Assembly (NCBI RefSeq): GCF_002150505.1
Contig: NZ_MSSV01000008.1
Location: 242,760-306,759 of the forward strand
Length of the DNA stretch: 64,000 bases
Origin: Algoriphagus ratkowskyi
Lineage (GTDB): Bacteria > Bacteroidota > Bacteroidia > Cytophagales > Cyclobacteriaceae
Reading direction: 5' to 3'
Shown: in pieces, positions 54,653-63,972 of the stretch
Position numbering within the stretch: position 1 is the stretch's first letter
Layout of the letters: each line of letters opens with the position of its first letter
Notes under the pieces: model-generated
Told to the model about the DNA's origin: nothing
What the model saw: only the letters and a program-made list of their open reading frames with translations
Databases searched by the model: none
Program-made: the position numbers and the translations under genes

Positions 54653-55882
54653 TTGAATCTAAAATCAATTTTTAAAAACGTTGGCCCAGGTCCAATCATC
54701 GCAGCTGCATTCATAGGACCTGGAACCGTAACTGTGTGCACCCTCGCAGGAGTCAATTTTGGTTTTTCCTTACTTTGGGCCTTAGGTCTTTCAGTGATTT
54801 CTACTATACTATTGCAGGAGATTTCTGGAAGACTTGGCTTGATCACTGGAAAAGATTTGAGTCAGTTGATCCGTAGTCAGACAGGAAATCCTATACTTCG
54901 GTATTTTTCCATGGGCTTAGTTTTGATAGCAATAGGACTGGGTAATGCAGCCTACGAATCTGGAAATATCTCTGGCACAAATTTGGGGTTACAGGTTTTT
55001 TGGGAAGTGCCGACTATCAGTTTTTCAGGGATGGAAATTCATTTAGGTAATCTGATCTTAGGGATTATAGCCTTTGGACTTCTCTGGATAGGAAATTACA
55101 AAACACTTGAGCGAGCTTTGGTAGGGTTAGTAATTTTTATGTCCATAGCCTTTACAGCCACAGCTTTTGTGACCAAGCCAGACTGGTCCAGAGTTTTTGC
55201 AGGTTTTATCCCTAGCTGGACTGATGCTAATCTCCCTACGCTTGTGGCTTTGATCGGGACCACGGTCGTTCCGTACAATTTATTTCTATATGCTAGCTTG
55301 GCAAAAAATCGATGGTCTGGTTCAGCAGATATTCCTTGGATGAGAAGAGACATTGTAGTTTCTATCGTTTTAGGTGGAATTGTGTCCATGGCAATTTTAA
55401 TAGTGGGAGCATCGAATGTCAGCACCGAAATCTCTAGTGCCCTTGACGTAAGTAAAGGATTAGAAGGCGTTTTTGGAAGCTATGCAAAGTACTTCATGGG
55501 CTTTGGACTGATGGCAGCAGGACTTACCTCTAGTATTACTGCACCTCTGGCAGCAGGTTTAGTCATCTGTGGGATTATGGGTTGGGATCAAGAAATCCGC
55601 TCCAAAACCATGAGAGCATCTATGGGTGTCATCGTGGGAATGGGACTGATCTTCTCCTCCTTGGGAATCAAACCTATTCAATTGATTACACTTGCTCAAC
55701 TTGCGAATGGGGTATTACTTCCATTGGTCAGCGGATGGATTATCTGGATTGCTTCGCAAAAAAGCATTATGGGTGATTATAGAAATAAGTCTTTACATAC
55801 ATTTATAGCTGTTTTGATTTGGTTAGTGACCCTACTTCTTGGAATGAAGAGTATCGTCGCGGTGTTAGGAATTGGAAACTAA
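54653..55882 (+). CDS. Nramp-superfamily transporter with altered metal-binding motifs (409 aa)
   Basis: The length and hydrophobic pattern match Nramp, with 11 helices. However, the helix 1 metal motif, normally DPGN, reads GPGT at residues 22-25, and the helix 6 motif, normally MPHN, reads VPYN at 206-209. So the Asp, Asn and Met ligands for Mn or Fe are replaced. It may carry another ion, such as Mg, or a non-metal solute. TTG 54653 is the likely start; no ATG fits without losing the first helix. Confidence 0.85.
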   Translation: MNLKSIFKNVGPGPIIAAAFIGPGTVTVCTLAGVNFGFSLLWALGLSVISTILLQEISGRLGLITGKDLSQLIRSQTGNPILRYFSMGLVLIAIGLGNAAYESGNISGTNLGLQVFWEVPTISFSGMEIHLGNLILGIIAFGLLWIGNYKTLERALVGLVIFMSIAFTATAFVTKPDWSRVFAGFIPSWTDANLPTLVALIGTTVVPYNLFLYASLAKNRWSGSADIPWMRRDIVVSIVLGGIVSMAILIVGASNVSTEISSALDVSKGLEGVFGSYAKYFMGFGLMAAGLTSSITAPLAAGLVICGIMGWDQEIRSKTMRASMGVIVGMGLIFSSLGIKPIQLITLAQLANGVLLPLVSGWIIWIASQKSIMGDYRNKSLHTFIAVLIWLVTLLLGMKSIVAVLGIGN

Positions 55883-56117
55883 AATTCTACATAAATTACT
55901 CTCACAGCAAAATAGTAGAGGTGATATTTATCTAGCATTGAGGCCCCGACTATTCTGGAGAAACTTTTAATGGAAACTTGCTTAAAATTAATTTGATTAT
56001 TTCCCATTATTCTAAGCCTAAAAATATCACACTGCAGCGAATTTGAATTTTTCAGGTGAATTCTATTGGAATCCTATTTCATATTAAGGAAATTCAAGAA
56101 ATCAAATTTTTATAATC

Positions 56118-56615
56118 ATGTTAGATCAATTGTTAAAACTAGCGGAAGGCCCGCTACAGGAAATGCTTGCTGGAATGAATCAGGATACTGCTGGCGTTTC
56201 AGCTATCAAAGATTCGTTAACCAACAGCCTTCAGAAAGGTGTTGCCTCTGGTGACACTTCAGCCATTCAGGAAATGTTTTCTGGGAAAGAGACCTCACCT
56301 GGCTCTCCTGCGATCAACAACCTTCAAGGAGATGTTTCTCAAGGCCTGATGGAAAAACTGGGAATCTCTAACGAGCAAGCCATGGGAATAGCAGCTGCGG
56401 CCCTACCCATGATAATGAACTTCTTCAATAAGCGCGTGAATGATGCCCCTCAGGACAATAATGACATTATGTCTTCTATAGTTTCTTCACTGCAAGGTGG
56501 TCAGGGAAAAGTTGGAACTGCTGATCTGCTAGGCTCACTTCTAGGTGGTGGCGGCGGCAAAGGTGGAATGGATCTAGGTGGATTGATGAATATGGGCAAG
56601 GGACTTTTCAAGTAA
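56118..56615 (+). CDS. DUF937-like protein (165 aa)
   Basis: The N-terminal half is helical (MLDQLLKLAEGPLQEMLAG, SGLMEKLGISNEQAMGIAA-like segments) and the C-terminus is Gly-rich (LLGGGGGKGGMDLGGLM). This resembles DUF937-type proteins of unknown function that occur in many bacteria. There is no signal peptide. The gene stands alone and ends in a terminator at 56669. Confidence 0.6.
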   Translation: MLDQLLKLAEGPLQEMLAGMNQDTAGVSAIKDSLTNSLQKGVASGDTSAIQEMFSGKETSPGSPAINNLQGDVSQGLMEKLGISNEQAMGIAAAALPMIMNFFNKRVNDAPQDNNDIMSSIVSSLQGGQGKVGTADLLGSLLGGGGGKGGMDLGGLMNMGKGLFK

Positions 56616-56668
56616 ACTGGAGCTAGCTGTCTTAACATGCAACTTCTTAACACCTTTCAGTAAAAGTG

Positions 56669-56700
56669 AAAGCCATGGAATTGATTTCCATGGCTTTTAT
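56669..56700 (+). terminator. Terminator after the DUF937-like gene
   Basis: AAAGCCATGGAA (56669-56680) pairs with TTCCATGGCTTT (56686-56697), followed by T. It lies 54 bases after the stop. Confidence 0.85.
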
Positions 56701-56978
56701 TGTTTAATGCCAAAATCTTACAGGTTTTTTAAGCTTCAATTAAAACTAGAATTTACTTGTAGAGCATTAGGATGCATTTTGTATCATGAAAAATTGATTT
56801 AATGTATGTGGTATTGTGTTTTACCAAGATTTCTATAGTATATTGAAAAGCCTTCAAAGTACTTTCTCAAGTAGTTAATTTTCTAGAGGTCATAGTTTTG
56901 GCCTGAAAAGAACACGCAGTATTTTCTTTATTAATTCAAAAAAAATATTTTATATCAACTAACCAAAGCCAAATACAT

Positions 56979-58553
56979 ATGCTAAATAAAAAAACAAAAA
57001 TTCTGTTTTCACTACTTGTAGTGGGTATTTCGTTCACCGCGTGCGAAAGCGACATGATGCAAGTAGAACCAGCCCTTACGGCTGAGATTGAAAAACAGTT
57101 AACCCCGAGTGGTTTTGACTTAAATGAACTTCCGGTAATTTCTGATTTCTCTAACTTGAGACAAGGGGATTACACCGGGCGTTATCTCATTTTAGCCAAA
57201 GAAGGAAATTCATCTAAAAATTTAGTGAGTAGTATTGAAAAAGCTGGTGGAGAGATTGTAAAATCTTTCCCTGAAATCGGAGTCTTAGTAGCAATCTCGA
57301 TATCACCCGAATTCCTAGATAATGCAAGGAAAATCAGTAGCATAGAATCAGTAACTCCAGATTTTATGCTTCAATATACTCAAGAGCCAAAAATGATTGA
57401 GAATGAAATAAGCAATCAAGGAAATGGAAATGATATTACATCATTTGGTCCACCATTTAATTACCGAAATGCAATTTATGATGGCTTTCAATGGGCTCCT
57501 AAGTCCATCAATGCTACAACTGCTTGGGATAATGGTTTTACTGGAAAAGGGATAAGAGTTGCTATTATTGATGGAGGTATTTATTCTGAGCACAATGACC
57601 TTAAATCTAATTTAGATGTGGCCAGTTCCAGGTCAACCGTTCCAAATACTATCCCACAATGGGATTGGAATCAAGATTTAGGCACTATTTGGCATGGAAC
57701 TCATGTTGCCGGTATTGTGGCTGCTGCTGGTGTGGGCATAGTAGGGATAGCTCCAAGGGCTACGATTATCGGTGTGAAATCACTTCATAATGGATCTGGG
57801 GCTTTTGAGTGGATTCTTGAAGGACTTCTTTATGCAGCTACTCCTCAATCCAAAGGAGGAGCAGGTGCTCAGATCATTAATATGAGTTTAGGTGCTGAAT
57901 TCGATTACCGAAATAATTGGTCTGATAAAGATTTTAGAGATGCATTCAGGGAGCTACAAAAAATGTATGACCGAGCTACTAGATACGCATTTAACAATGG
58001 CGTAACTGTAGTGGTATCTGCAGGAAATGGTTCTTCAAATTTTGATATTGAAAAAGAATTATTTAAACTACCTGCAGAAAATCAGCATGTTATTTCAGTA
58101 AGTTCGACCGGCCCAACAGGCTGGAAATTAGGAAATATGAACTTTACAGACCCAGCTTACTACACAGATTATGGAAAGTCTTTAGTTACAGTAGCTGGAC
58201 CAGGGGGAAGTGCAGGCCTACTTGCAGTTAGTGGTAATACATCTAACTGCACCCTAGTTGGATCTACTGTTACATTAACTCGCCCATGTTATGCATTTGA
58301 TATGGTACTTAGCTCAGTACGTGGTTCAGGAATTTCAACTGGAAGTTATAGCTGGTTGCAAGGAACTTCTATGGCTGCACCTGCAGTATCTGGAGTAGTA
58401 GCCCTAATGATGCAATCCTCCGGTGGTAAGATGCAACCAGGTCTGGTTAAAGCTAAACTCGCAAGCTCAGCAACAGATCTTGGGAAACCTGGAAAAGATG
58501 AGTATTATGGAGCAGGTTTTGTAAATGCTGCCAAAGCTCTTGGTTTAAATTAA
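56979..58553 (+). CDS. Subtilisin-like (S8) serine protease, lipoprotein (524 aa)
   Basis: The signal ends in a lipobox (SFTACES), so the protease is anchored to the cell surface or periplasm. An inhibitor I9-type prodomain spans about residues 64-140. The S8 catalytic residues are Asp 198 (IIDGGIYSEH), His 239 (WHGTHVAGI), the oxyanion Asn 350 (SAGNGSS) and Ser 464 (GTSMAAPAVSG). The order D, H, S is typical of subtilases. No secretion-system C-terminal tag is evident. Confidence 0.92.
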   Translation: MLNKKTKILFSLLVVGISFTACESDMMQVEPALTAEIEKQLTPSGFDLNELPVISDFSNLRQGDYTGRYLILAKEGNSSKNLVSSIEKAGGEIVKSFPEIGVLVAISISPEFLDNARKISSIESVTPDFMLQYTQEPKMIENEISNQGNGNDITSFGPPFNYRNAIYDGFQWAPKSINATTAWDNGFTGKGIRVAIIDGGIYSEHNDLKSNLDVASSRSTVPNTIPQWDWNQDLGTIWHGTHVAGIVAAAGVGIVGIAPRATIIGVKSLHNGSGAFEWILEGLLYAATPQSKGGAGAQIINMSLGAEFDYRNNWSDKDFRDAFRELQKMYDRATRYAFNNGVTVVVSAGNGSSNFDIEKELFKLPAENQHVISVSSTGPTGWKLGNMNFTDPAYYTDYGKSLVTVAGPGGSAGLLAVSGNTSNCTLVGSTVTLTRPCYAFDMVLSSVRGSGISTGSYSWLQGTSMAAPAVSGVVALMMQSSGGKMQPGLVKAKLASSATDLGKPGKDEYYGAGFVNAAKALGLN

Positions 58554-58601
58554 GATAAAATACTGCTTAGGAGTGTATAAAGTAGTGTTGAGAATAGTAT
58601 T

Positions 58602-58635
58602 AAATAGCACCGAGAAATAACTCGGTGCTATTTTT
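58602..58635 (+). terminator. Terminator after the S8 protease gene
   Basis: AAATAGCACCGAG (58602-58614) pairs with CTCGGTGCTATTT (58621-58633), followed by T. It lies 48 bases after the stop. Confidence 0.9.
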
Positions 58636-58738
58636 AGTATAAAACCCTCCAATATTTCGTCGAAGGGTTTTTGAATTTTAATCTTAAAAGGGAATACCTC
58701 CTCGTCTTGAGGTCAATTTCACTTCTGTCGCAAAAAGC

Positions 58739-60079
58739 CTATACCTTAGGCAGTTTCCAGCCATTATGATAATGCGCTTTCATCAAGTCATTGGCAGCCG
58801 AAGAAGTAAACTTGTTTTTCTCAGCATTCCAATACACTTTCTCTCCAGTCTTGTAAGCAATATTGCCCATCTGAGCATTGATCGCCGCGATGCTTCCTGT
58901 CTGTATAGCGCAGTTAAGGATTTTAGGATCATTGGCAGTTACTGCTTCTACGAAGTTGATTGCATGCAAATCCAAAGCATTTCCTACTCCTTTGGTATGA
59001 GGGACTTCAGCTACTTTCTTTACTTTTTTACTATCTACAGTTTCGGTTTCAGGAATTACTTTCCAACCGCCTCTATTCACTACCAGTGTAGCATTGTTAC
59101 CAATAAAAGCGATTCCTTCGGTCGTTCCATAATTCCCTCCATCTATCCCAGTCGCATGCTCCCAAAGCATATTGAATCCCTCGTATTCATAGACGGTTTG
59201 TAGGGTATCAGGAGTTTCGGAAGCGTCATCAGGATAAGCGAACTTCCCACCTGAAGCCATTACAGATTTTGGAACAGTGACCCCCATGGCAAACAGCGCA
59301 ATATCAATTTCATGAACTCCCCAATCCGTCATCAATCCACCTGCATAATCCCAAAACCAACGGAAATTAAAATGAAATCGATTGGGATTAAATGGTCGCT
59401 TTGGAGCTGGACCTAGCCACATCTTGTAATCTACACCTGCTGGAGCGGGTCCATTTGGGATTACAGGCACCGGTTTCATCCAACCTTGATATGCCCAGCA
59501 TTTGACCAGGCGAATCTGACCTAATTTGCCGGATTTCACATAGTCGATAGCTTCAGCATACTGGGATCCTGAGCGCTGCCACTGCCCTACTTGTACAATT
59601 TTCCCATAGCGCTCCTGAGCTTTTACCATGAGCTGGCATTCTTCAATTGTATTCGCAATTGGCTTCTCCACGTAGACATTTTTCCCAGCAGAAACTGCAT
59701 CGATCATATTCAGACAATGCCAATGATCTGGTGTCCCGATGATGACTATATCTATATCAGGATCTTCCAGCATCAAGCGGTAATCGGTATATTGCTTAGG
59801 CCTTTTTCCGCGAAGCTTAAAAACATCCTCGGTACGCTGGTCAAGGACAGATTGATCTACATCTGCCAAAGCCACACAGTTGACTTGAGGCATCTTAAGA
59901 TGAGCATTCATATTAGACCAGCCCATTCCTTTACAGCCGATTAATCCATAGTTTAATTGATCTGAGGGTTTGATTTTTCTAGTAAAAGCACCAAAATCAG
60001 CCGCAGTCATAAATTGGGGCATGCTCATGCCAGCTCCCAGCAGCATTGTATTCTGAATAAATTTTCTTCTTGATGACAT
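58739..60079 (-). CDS. Gfo/Idh/MocA-family oxidoreductase with a Tat signal (446 aa)
   Basis: I start at ATG 60079 (MSSRRKFIQNTMLLGAGMSM), which gives a twin-arginine signal; an upstream ORF start at 60133 would cross a terminator. The Rossmann motif LIGCKGMGWSN, the cofactor-contacting VIIGTPDHWH and the EKP catalytic block (YVEKPIANTIEE) define the family. Tat export suggests a cofactor bound in the cytoplasm and a periplasmic role on carbohydrates. A DUF1080 hydrolase precedes it on the same strand. Confidence 0.88.
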   Translation of the reverse strand: MSSRRKFIQNTMLLGAGMSMPQFMTAADFGAFTRKIKPSDQLNYGLIGCKGMGWSNMNAHLKMPQVNCVALADVDQSVLDQRTEDVFKLRGKRPKQYTDYRLMLEDPDIDIVIIGTPDHWHCLNMIDAVSAGKNVYVEKPIANTIEECQLMVKAQERYGKIVQVGQWQRSGSQYAEAIDYVKSGKLGQIRLVKCWAYQGWMKPVPVIPNGPAPAGVDYKMWLGPAPKRPFNPNRFHFNFRWFWDYAGGLMTDWGVHEIDIALFAMGVTVPKSVMASGGKFAYPDDASETPDTLQTVYEYEGFNMLWEHATGIDGGNYGTTEGIAFIGNNATLVVNRGGWKVIPETETVDSKKVKKVAEVPHTKGVGNALDLHAINFVEAVTANDPKILNCAIQTGSIAAINAQMGNIAYKTGEKVYWNAEKNKFTSSAANDLMKAHYHNGWKLPKV

Positions 60080-60103
60080 AGTATTGTAGGTTATTGAGTT
60101 TGA

Positions 60104-60142
60104 CAAAAAAAGAGCAGGTAATACTAAAATCACCTGCTCTTA
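60104..60142 (-). terminator. Terminator between the DUF1080 gene and the Gfo/Idh/MocA gene
   Basis: Read on the minus strand, AGAGCAGGT (60140-60132) pairs with ACCTGCTCT (60119-60111), followed by T7. It lies just after the DUF1080 stop, so that gene may be separately terminated, or partial read-through may feed the oxidoreductase. Confidence 0.85.
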
Positions 60143-60154
60143 AATAATGTGTGC

Positions 60155-60922
60155 TTACAACTCCCGCACCCAGATATTTCTAAATTTAACTGGATTGCCA
60201 TGGTCCTGAAGTTTGATTGGTAACTTCTCTGCATGTGCTTTATAATGTGGAATGCCAATGTATTCGGTTGGCCCTTGAAGGATCACATTATTTTGCACTA
60301 CCACACCGTTCATTAAAAGCGTTACAGTAGCTGGAGAAGTCAATATCCCGTCCTTATTGAAGCGCGGTGCTTTAAAAATGATATCGTAATAGTTCCACTC
60401 GCCAGGAGCTCTAAGAGCCATAGCTAATGGTGGATGTTGCTTATAGATACTTCCAGCTTGCCCATTTGTGTAGGTTTTGCTTTCGTAGCTATCTAAAATT
60501 TGTACTTCATACATTCCCATCAGGAAAAAACCTGAGTTGCCTCTGCCTTGCCCTTCTCCGACGATTTCAGTTGGAGAAGACCATTCTATATGATATTGCG
60601 CATCACCAAAGGCTTGCTTGGAAACGATGTCTCCTTTTCCTTTGGTTACTACTAATTCACCATTTTCAATAGACCATCCAGCGGCTGTTTTACCATCCTT
60701 TGCACTTGCAAAACCATTGAGGTTTTTACCGTCAAAAAGCACAATTGCATCTGAAGGAGGAGCAGTATTATTCGCTCCAGGAATTACTTTGGGTGGAACG
60801 GGCGTATAAAATTCCGTAGCCTCTGGCTTCATAGGTGGTGGAGTTTTCTCTTGAGCGATGGCCAAAGAACTCAATGTCAATGCACTGGCAGTTAGAGCAA
60901 GTGTGAAGATTCTACTTTTCAT
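60155..60922 (-). CDS. Secreted DUF1080 (3-keto-disaccharide hydrolase) family protein (255 aa)
   Basis: A signal peptide (ending SLAIAQE) is followed by the DUF1080 concanavalin-like domain: AIVLFDGKNLNGFAS, WSIENGELVVTKGKGDI, GNSGFFLMGMYEVQILDSY and PVKFRNIWVREL. Members hydrolyse 3-keto-glycosides and related compounds produced by Gfo/Idh/MocA dehydrogenases. The adjacent oxidoreductase fits this pathway. The Asp, Trp and aromatic positions in these blocks are present. Confidence 0.85.
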   Translation of the reverse strand: MKSRIFTLALTASALTLSSLAIAQEKTPPPMKPEATEFYTPVPPKVIPGANNTAPPSDAIVLFDGKNLNGFASAKDGKTAAGWSIENGELVVTKGKGDIVSKQAFGDAQYHIEWSSPTEIVGEGQGRGNSGFFLMGMYEVQILDSYESKTYTNGQAGSIYKQHPPLAMALRAPGEWNYYDIIFKAPRFNKDGILTSPATVTLLMNGVVVQNNVILQGPTEYIGIPHYKAHAEKLPIKLQDHGNPVKFRNIWVREL

Positions 60923-61052
60923 AGGTTAGATTATTTAGGGAAAAGAACTTGGAAGGATAAATTACTTCAATTTGCCCTTAATCAAAAAACCTTTGGTGGA
61001 TTTTAAATTGTCTTGAAGCTTCTGTTTTGTAATTTCCAGAAACCAAAAACCC

Positions 61053-63602
61053 ATGAAAAACCAACTACTTAGCCTTTTTGTCGGATTGCTGATTTCTTTG
61101 CCGGGATTTTCGCAGTCTTCTTACTACTTCCCTGGCGAAACTTTTGATCCTAGCATTCCTTCACCTGAAGAATTTCTTGGCTACCCAGTGGGTGATTGGC
61201 ATACACGCTATGATCTTATTGTAAAATACTTCGAAAAACTGGATGAAATCAGCGAGTTAGCAGAATTGAAAACGATTGGCTACACGTATGAGCATAGACC
61301 TAAAATCATCTTGACTATCGCTTCAGTTGCTCATTTGGGCAATTTGGAAGATATCAGAAAAACACACATTCAATTAGCAGATCCAAGTCAGCCTAAACCT
61401 AATGTAGCTGAAATGCCTTCGATTATGCATTTAGGATATGGGGTCCATGGAAATGAGCCATCATCTGCCGAGGCTGCTATGCTTTCTGCATATTGGCTTT
61501 TGGCTTCGCAAAGCGAGTTAGCTCAAAATCTCAGGGAAAATAGCATCGTTCACTTTGATCCCACTGTCAATCCTGATGGTCGTGATCGGCACAGTCAATG
61601 GGCAAATAGTAACAAAGGTTTTCCACCTGTTGCTGATCCAATGGACAGAGAGCACAATGAAGCATGGCCAAGTGGAAGAACAAATCATTATTGGTTTGAC
61701 TTGAATAGAGATTGGTTGCCTTTAGCACATGTAGAATCACAGGTAAAGATCGCATGGTATCATGACTGGTATCCAAATGTGACTACGGACTTTCATGAAA
61801 TGGGTACTGACGCAACCTACTTTTTTGAGCCTACAAAGCCTTTTGGAAGTGAAAACCCTGTAATACCAAGAAAAAATTACGATGATATAAATGTGCGCTT
61901 TGCTAATTATTTTGCAAAATACTTGGATGAAATAGGCAGTTTGTACTACACCAAAGAGTCTTTTGACAATAGTTATCCTGGATATGGCTCAACTTACCCA
62001 GACATACAGGGTGGCTTAGGCTTAGTATTCGAGCAAGCGAGTAGCCGAGGCCATTTGCAATCCAGCCAGCGTGGTGATGTCAGTTTTGCATTTACCATTA
62101 AAAATCATCTAGTGAGCTCTATTGCCACCATGGAAGCAGGTCTGGACAATAGAACATATATGCATGATTATTTAAGAGAATTCTTCGAAACAGCAGTTTC
62201 TGAGGGAGCAAAAGATCCAGCAAAGAATTATGTATTTGGTGACGAGTTTGATGAAAGCAGAAACCGACTTTTTGTGAAATTCTTACTTGATCACAAAATC
62301 AAAGTCTATGAAAATTCTTCAGATATAAAATCAGGCGACTACAGCTTCAAAAAAGGAAAATCCTGGATTGTCCCAACTGCTCAGCCTCAGTACAGGATGG
62401 TGCGAACTATGTTTGAAGATGTGAAAGAATTTGCAGATTCTGTTTTTTACGATGCTTCAGCATGGACAATGGCTCGTGCCTACGGAATGCCTTTTGCACC
62501 TAACGCATCCATCAAATCTGGAAATCAAATCACAGAAATTACTGCTTCAAGCTTTGAATTCCCTACCGGAAAATCCTATGCTTATCTAATTGATTGGGCA
62601 GATTATTATGCTCCTAAGATGTTGCTTGCTTTACAGGAAGCTGGAGTTCATGTGGAGATCATTAACCGTCCATTCACTGCAAAAACTCAGAAAGGAGATA
62701 CTAAGTTTGCTGCTGGAACACTGATGATTCCTACAGGTTTTCAAAAGTTGGAAGCTGAAAAAGTGAAATCAACCATCCAAGAATTGGCGAAAGAAAATAC
62801 ACAACAAATCTACGCTACCACCACCGGATTGAATCTGGAAGGAATAGATTTCGGATCCAACTTAGTTGGAGCAGTGACCAAGCCAAAAGTAATCATGGTA
62901 GTAGGCGAAGGTATATCTGGTACAGAAGCCGGGGAAATCTGGTTTCTCATGGATAGTCAGTTAGGAATGCCCATCACCAAAGTAAATACGGAAGATATGG
63001 GAAGAGTAAACCTTTACGATTATACAACGCTAATCTTGCCTTCAGGGAATTATAACTTCCTCTCCGAGTCTAACATTACGCATCTGAAGGATTGGATTTC
63101 GCGTGGCGGAACAGTAATTTCCATGAAAAACGCCAGTCTTTGGCTGAATCAAAAAGGTATCATTAAAGAAACATTGGTCGACACATCAGAGGAAGACAAA
63201 GCTACTGAACCTAAAAACCTTCCTTTCGCGGTACAACGAGATCATGAGGGTGCAAAGTCGGTTGGTGGAAGTATTTATATGGCAAAACTAGATCTCACCC
63301 ATCCGATCGCCTATGGCTATCAGCGTGCAGAAATTCCTGTCTACCGTAATAGTAGCATTTTCATGAAGCCTAGTGAGAATAAGTACCTTACTCCTATTCG
63401 CTACATTGATAACCCTTTCCTAGGTGGATATATTTCCAAAGCAAATCTAAATAAGTTAAGTCAAAGTGCTAGTGTGATCATTTCTCCTGTTGGTAGTGGT
63501 AGAGTGGTCAATTTCTTTGACAGTCCCAATTTCAGAGGAACTTGGTTTGGGACAAATAAACTATTCCTGAACGCTATTTTCTTCGGAAACTTGATGAATT
63601 GA
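61053..63602 (+). CDS. M14-family zinc carboxypeptidase, secreted (849 aa)
   Basis: A signal peptide (ending LPGFSQS) precedes an M14 peptidase domain with zinc site HGNE (His 132, Glu 135) and the third ligand His 248 (TTDFHEMGTD). A later Glu (about 327, in FEQASSRG) is the likely general base. The C-terminal half includes a glutamine amidotransferase-like segment. M14 peptidases remove C-terminal residues; this large Bacteroidota type is usually exported. A terminator lies at 63721. Confidence 0.9.
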   Translation: MKNQLLSLFVGLLISLPGFSQSSYYFPGETFDPSIPSPEEFLGYPVGDWHTRYDLIVKYFEKLDEISELAELKTIGYTYEHRPKIILTIASVAHLGNLEDIRKTHIQLADPSQPKPNVAEMPSIMHLGYGVHGNEPSSAEAAMLSAYWLLASQSELAQNLRENSIVHFDPTVNPDGRDRHSQWANSNKGFPPVADPMDREHNEAWPSGRTNHYWFDLNRDWLPLAHVESQVKIAWYHDWYPNVTTDFHEMGTDATYFFEPTKPFGSENPVIPRKNYDDINVRFANYFAKYLDEIGSLYYTKESFDNSYPGYGSTYPDIQGGLGLVFEQASSRGHLQSSQRGDVSFAFTIKNHLVSSIATMEAGLDNRTYMHDYLREFFETAVSEGAKDPAKNYVFGDEFDESRNRLFVKFLLDHKIKVYENSSDIKSGDYSFKKGKSWIVPTAQPQYRMVRTMFEDVKEFADSVFYDASAWTMARAYGMPFAPNASIKSGNQITEITASSFEFPTGKSYAYLIDWADYYAPKMLLALQEAGVHVEIINRPFTAKTQKGDTKFAAGTLMIPTGFQKLEAEKVKSTIQELAKENTQQIYATTTGLNLEGIDFGSNLVGAVTKPKVIMVVGEGISGTEAGEIWFLMDSQLGMPITKVNTEDMGRVNLYDYTTLILPSGNYNFLSESNITHLKDWISRGGTVISMKNASLWLNQKGIIKETLVDTSEEDKATEPKNLPFAVQRDHEGAKSVGGSIYMAKLDLTHPIAYGYQRAEIPVYRNSSIFMKPSENKYLTPIRYIDNPFLGGYISKANLNKLSQSASVIISPVGSGRVVNFFDSPNFRGTWFGTNKLFLNAIFFGNLMN

Positions 63603-63678
63603 TTGAATAAGCGGTATTCGTTACTAATAGACACTCTCTGCGCTTTCTTCGCAAACTGTATGGTTAAATAAGAATACT

Positions 63679-63695
63679 GATCATGCCGTTGGCAT
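63679..63695 (-). repeat. REP-like motif, reversed copy
   Basis: Read on the minus strand it is ATGCCAACGGCATGATC, the same shape as 52150 and 63956. Confidence 0.6.
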
Positions 63696-63720
63696 TCTTA
63701 AATTACTAGCTAACCCTAAT

Positions 63721-63755
63721 GCCCCGAATTTCGCTTTGCTGTATTCGGGGCTTTT
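63721..63755 (+). terminator. Terminator after the M14 peptidase gene
   Basis: GCCCCGAAT (63721-63729) pairs with ATTCGGGGC (63743-63751), followed by TTTT. It lies 118 bases after the stop. Confidence 0.75.
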
Positions 63756-63955
63756 ACGGGTTTTGCCTTTTGCAAAAAAATATCCTTGTTACGACAAAGT
63801 CAATAATTAATGCTCTTTGTGCCTTTTTCGTGCCATTCTTGGTTGGAAAAGATCTGTCGATTTCACCCTTGGCAAAATGAAACCTTGCTGAAGGCAAGGC
63901 CTGTAAAAGCACAGAATGCAATTCTGGGTAAATGATATGCAGAGAAAGTATTGTA

Positions 63956-63972
63956 GTGCCAACGGCACGATC
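63956..63972 (+). repeat. REP-like motif GTGCC-AAC-GGCACGATC
   Basis: GTGCC and GGCAC pair around three bases, followed by GATC, as at 52150. Confidence 0.6.

Noticed and set aside
59591..59944. Plus-strand 117-codon open frame opposite the Gfo/Idh/MocA gene
   Set aside because: It overlaps the NAD-binding part of a well-conserved gene and has a shadow-like composition.
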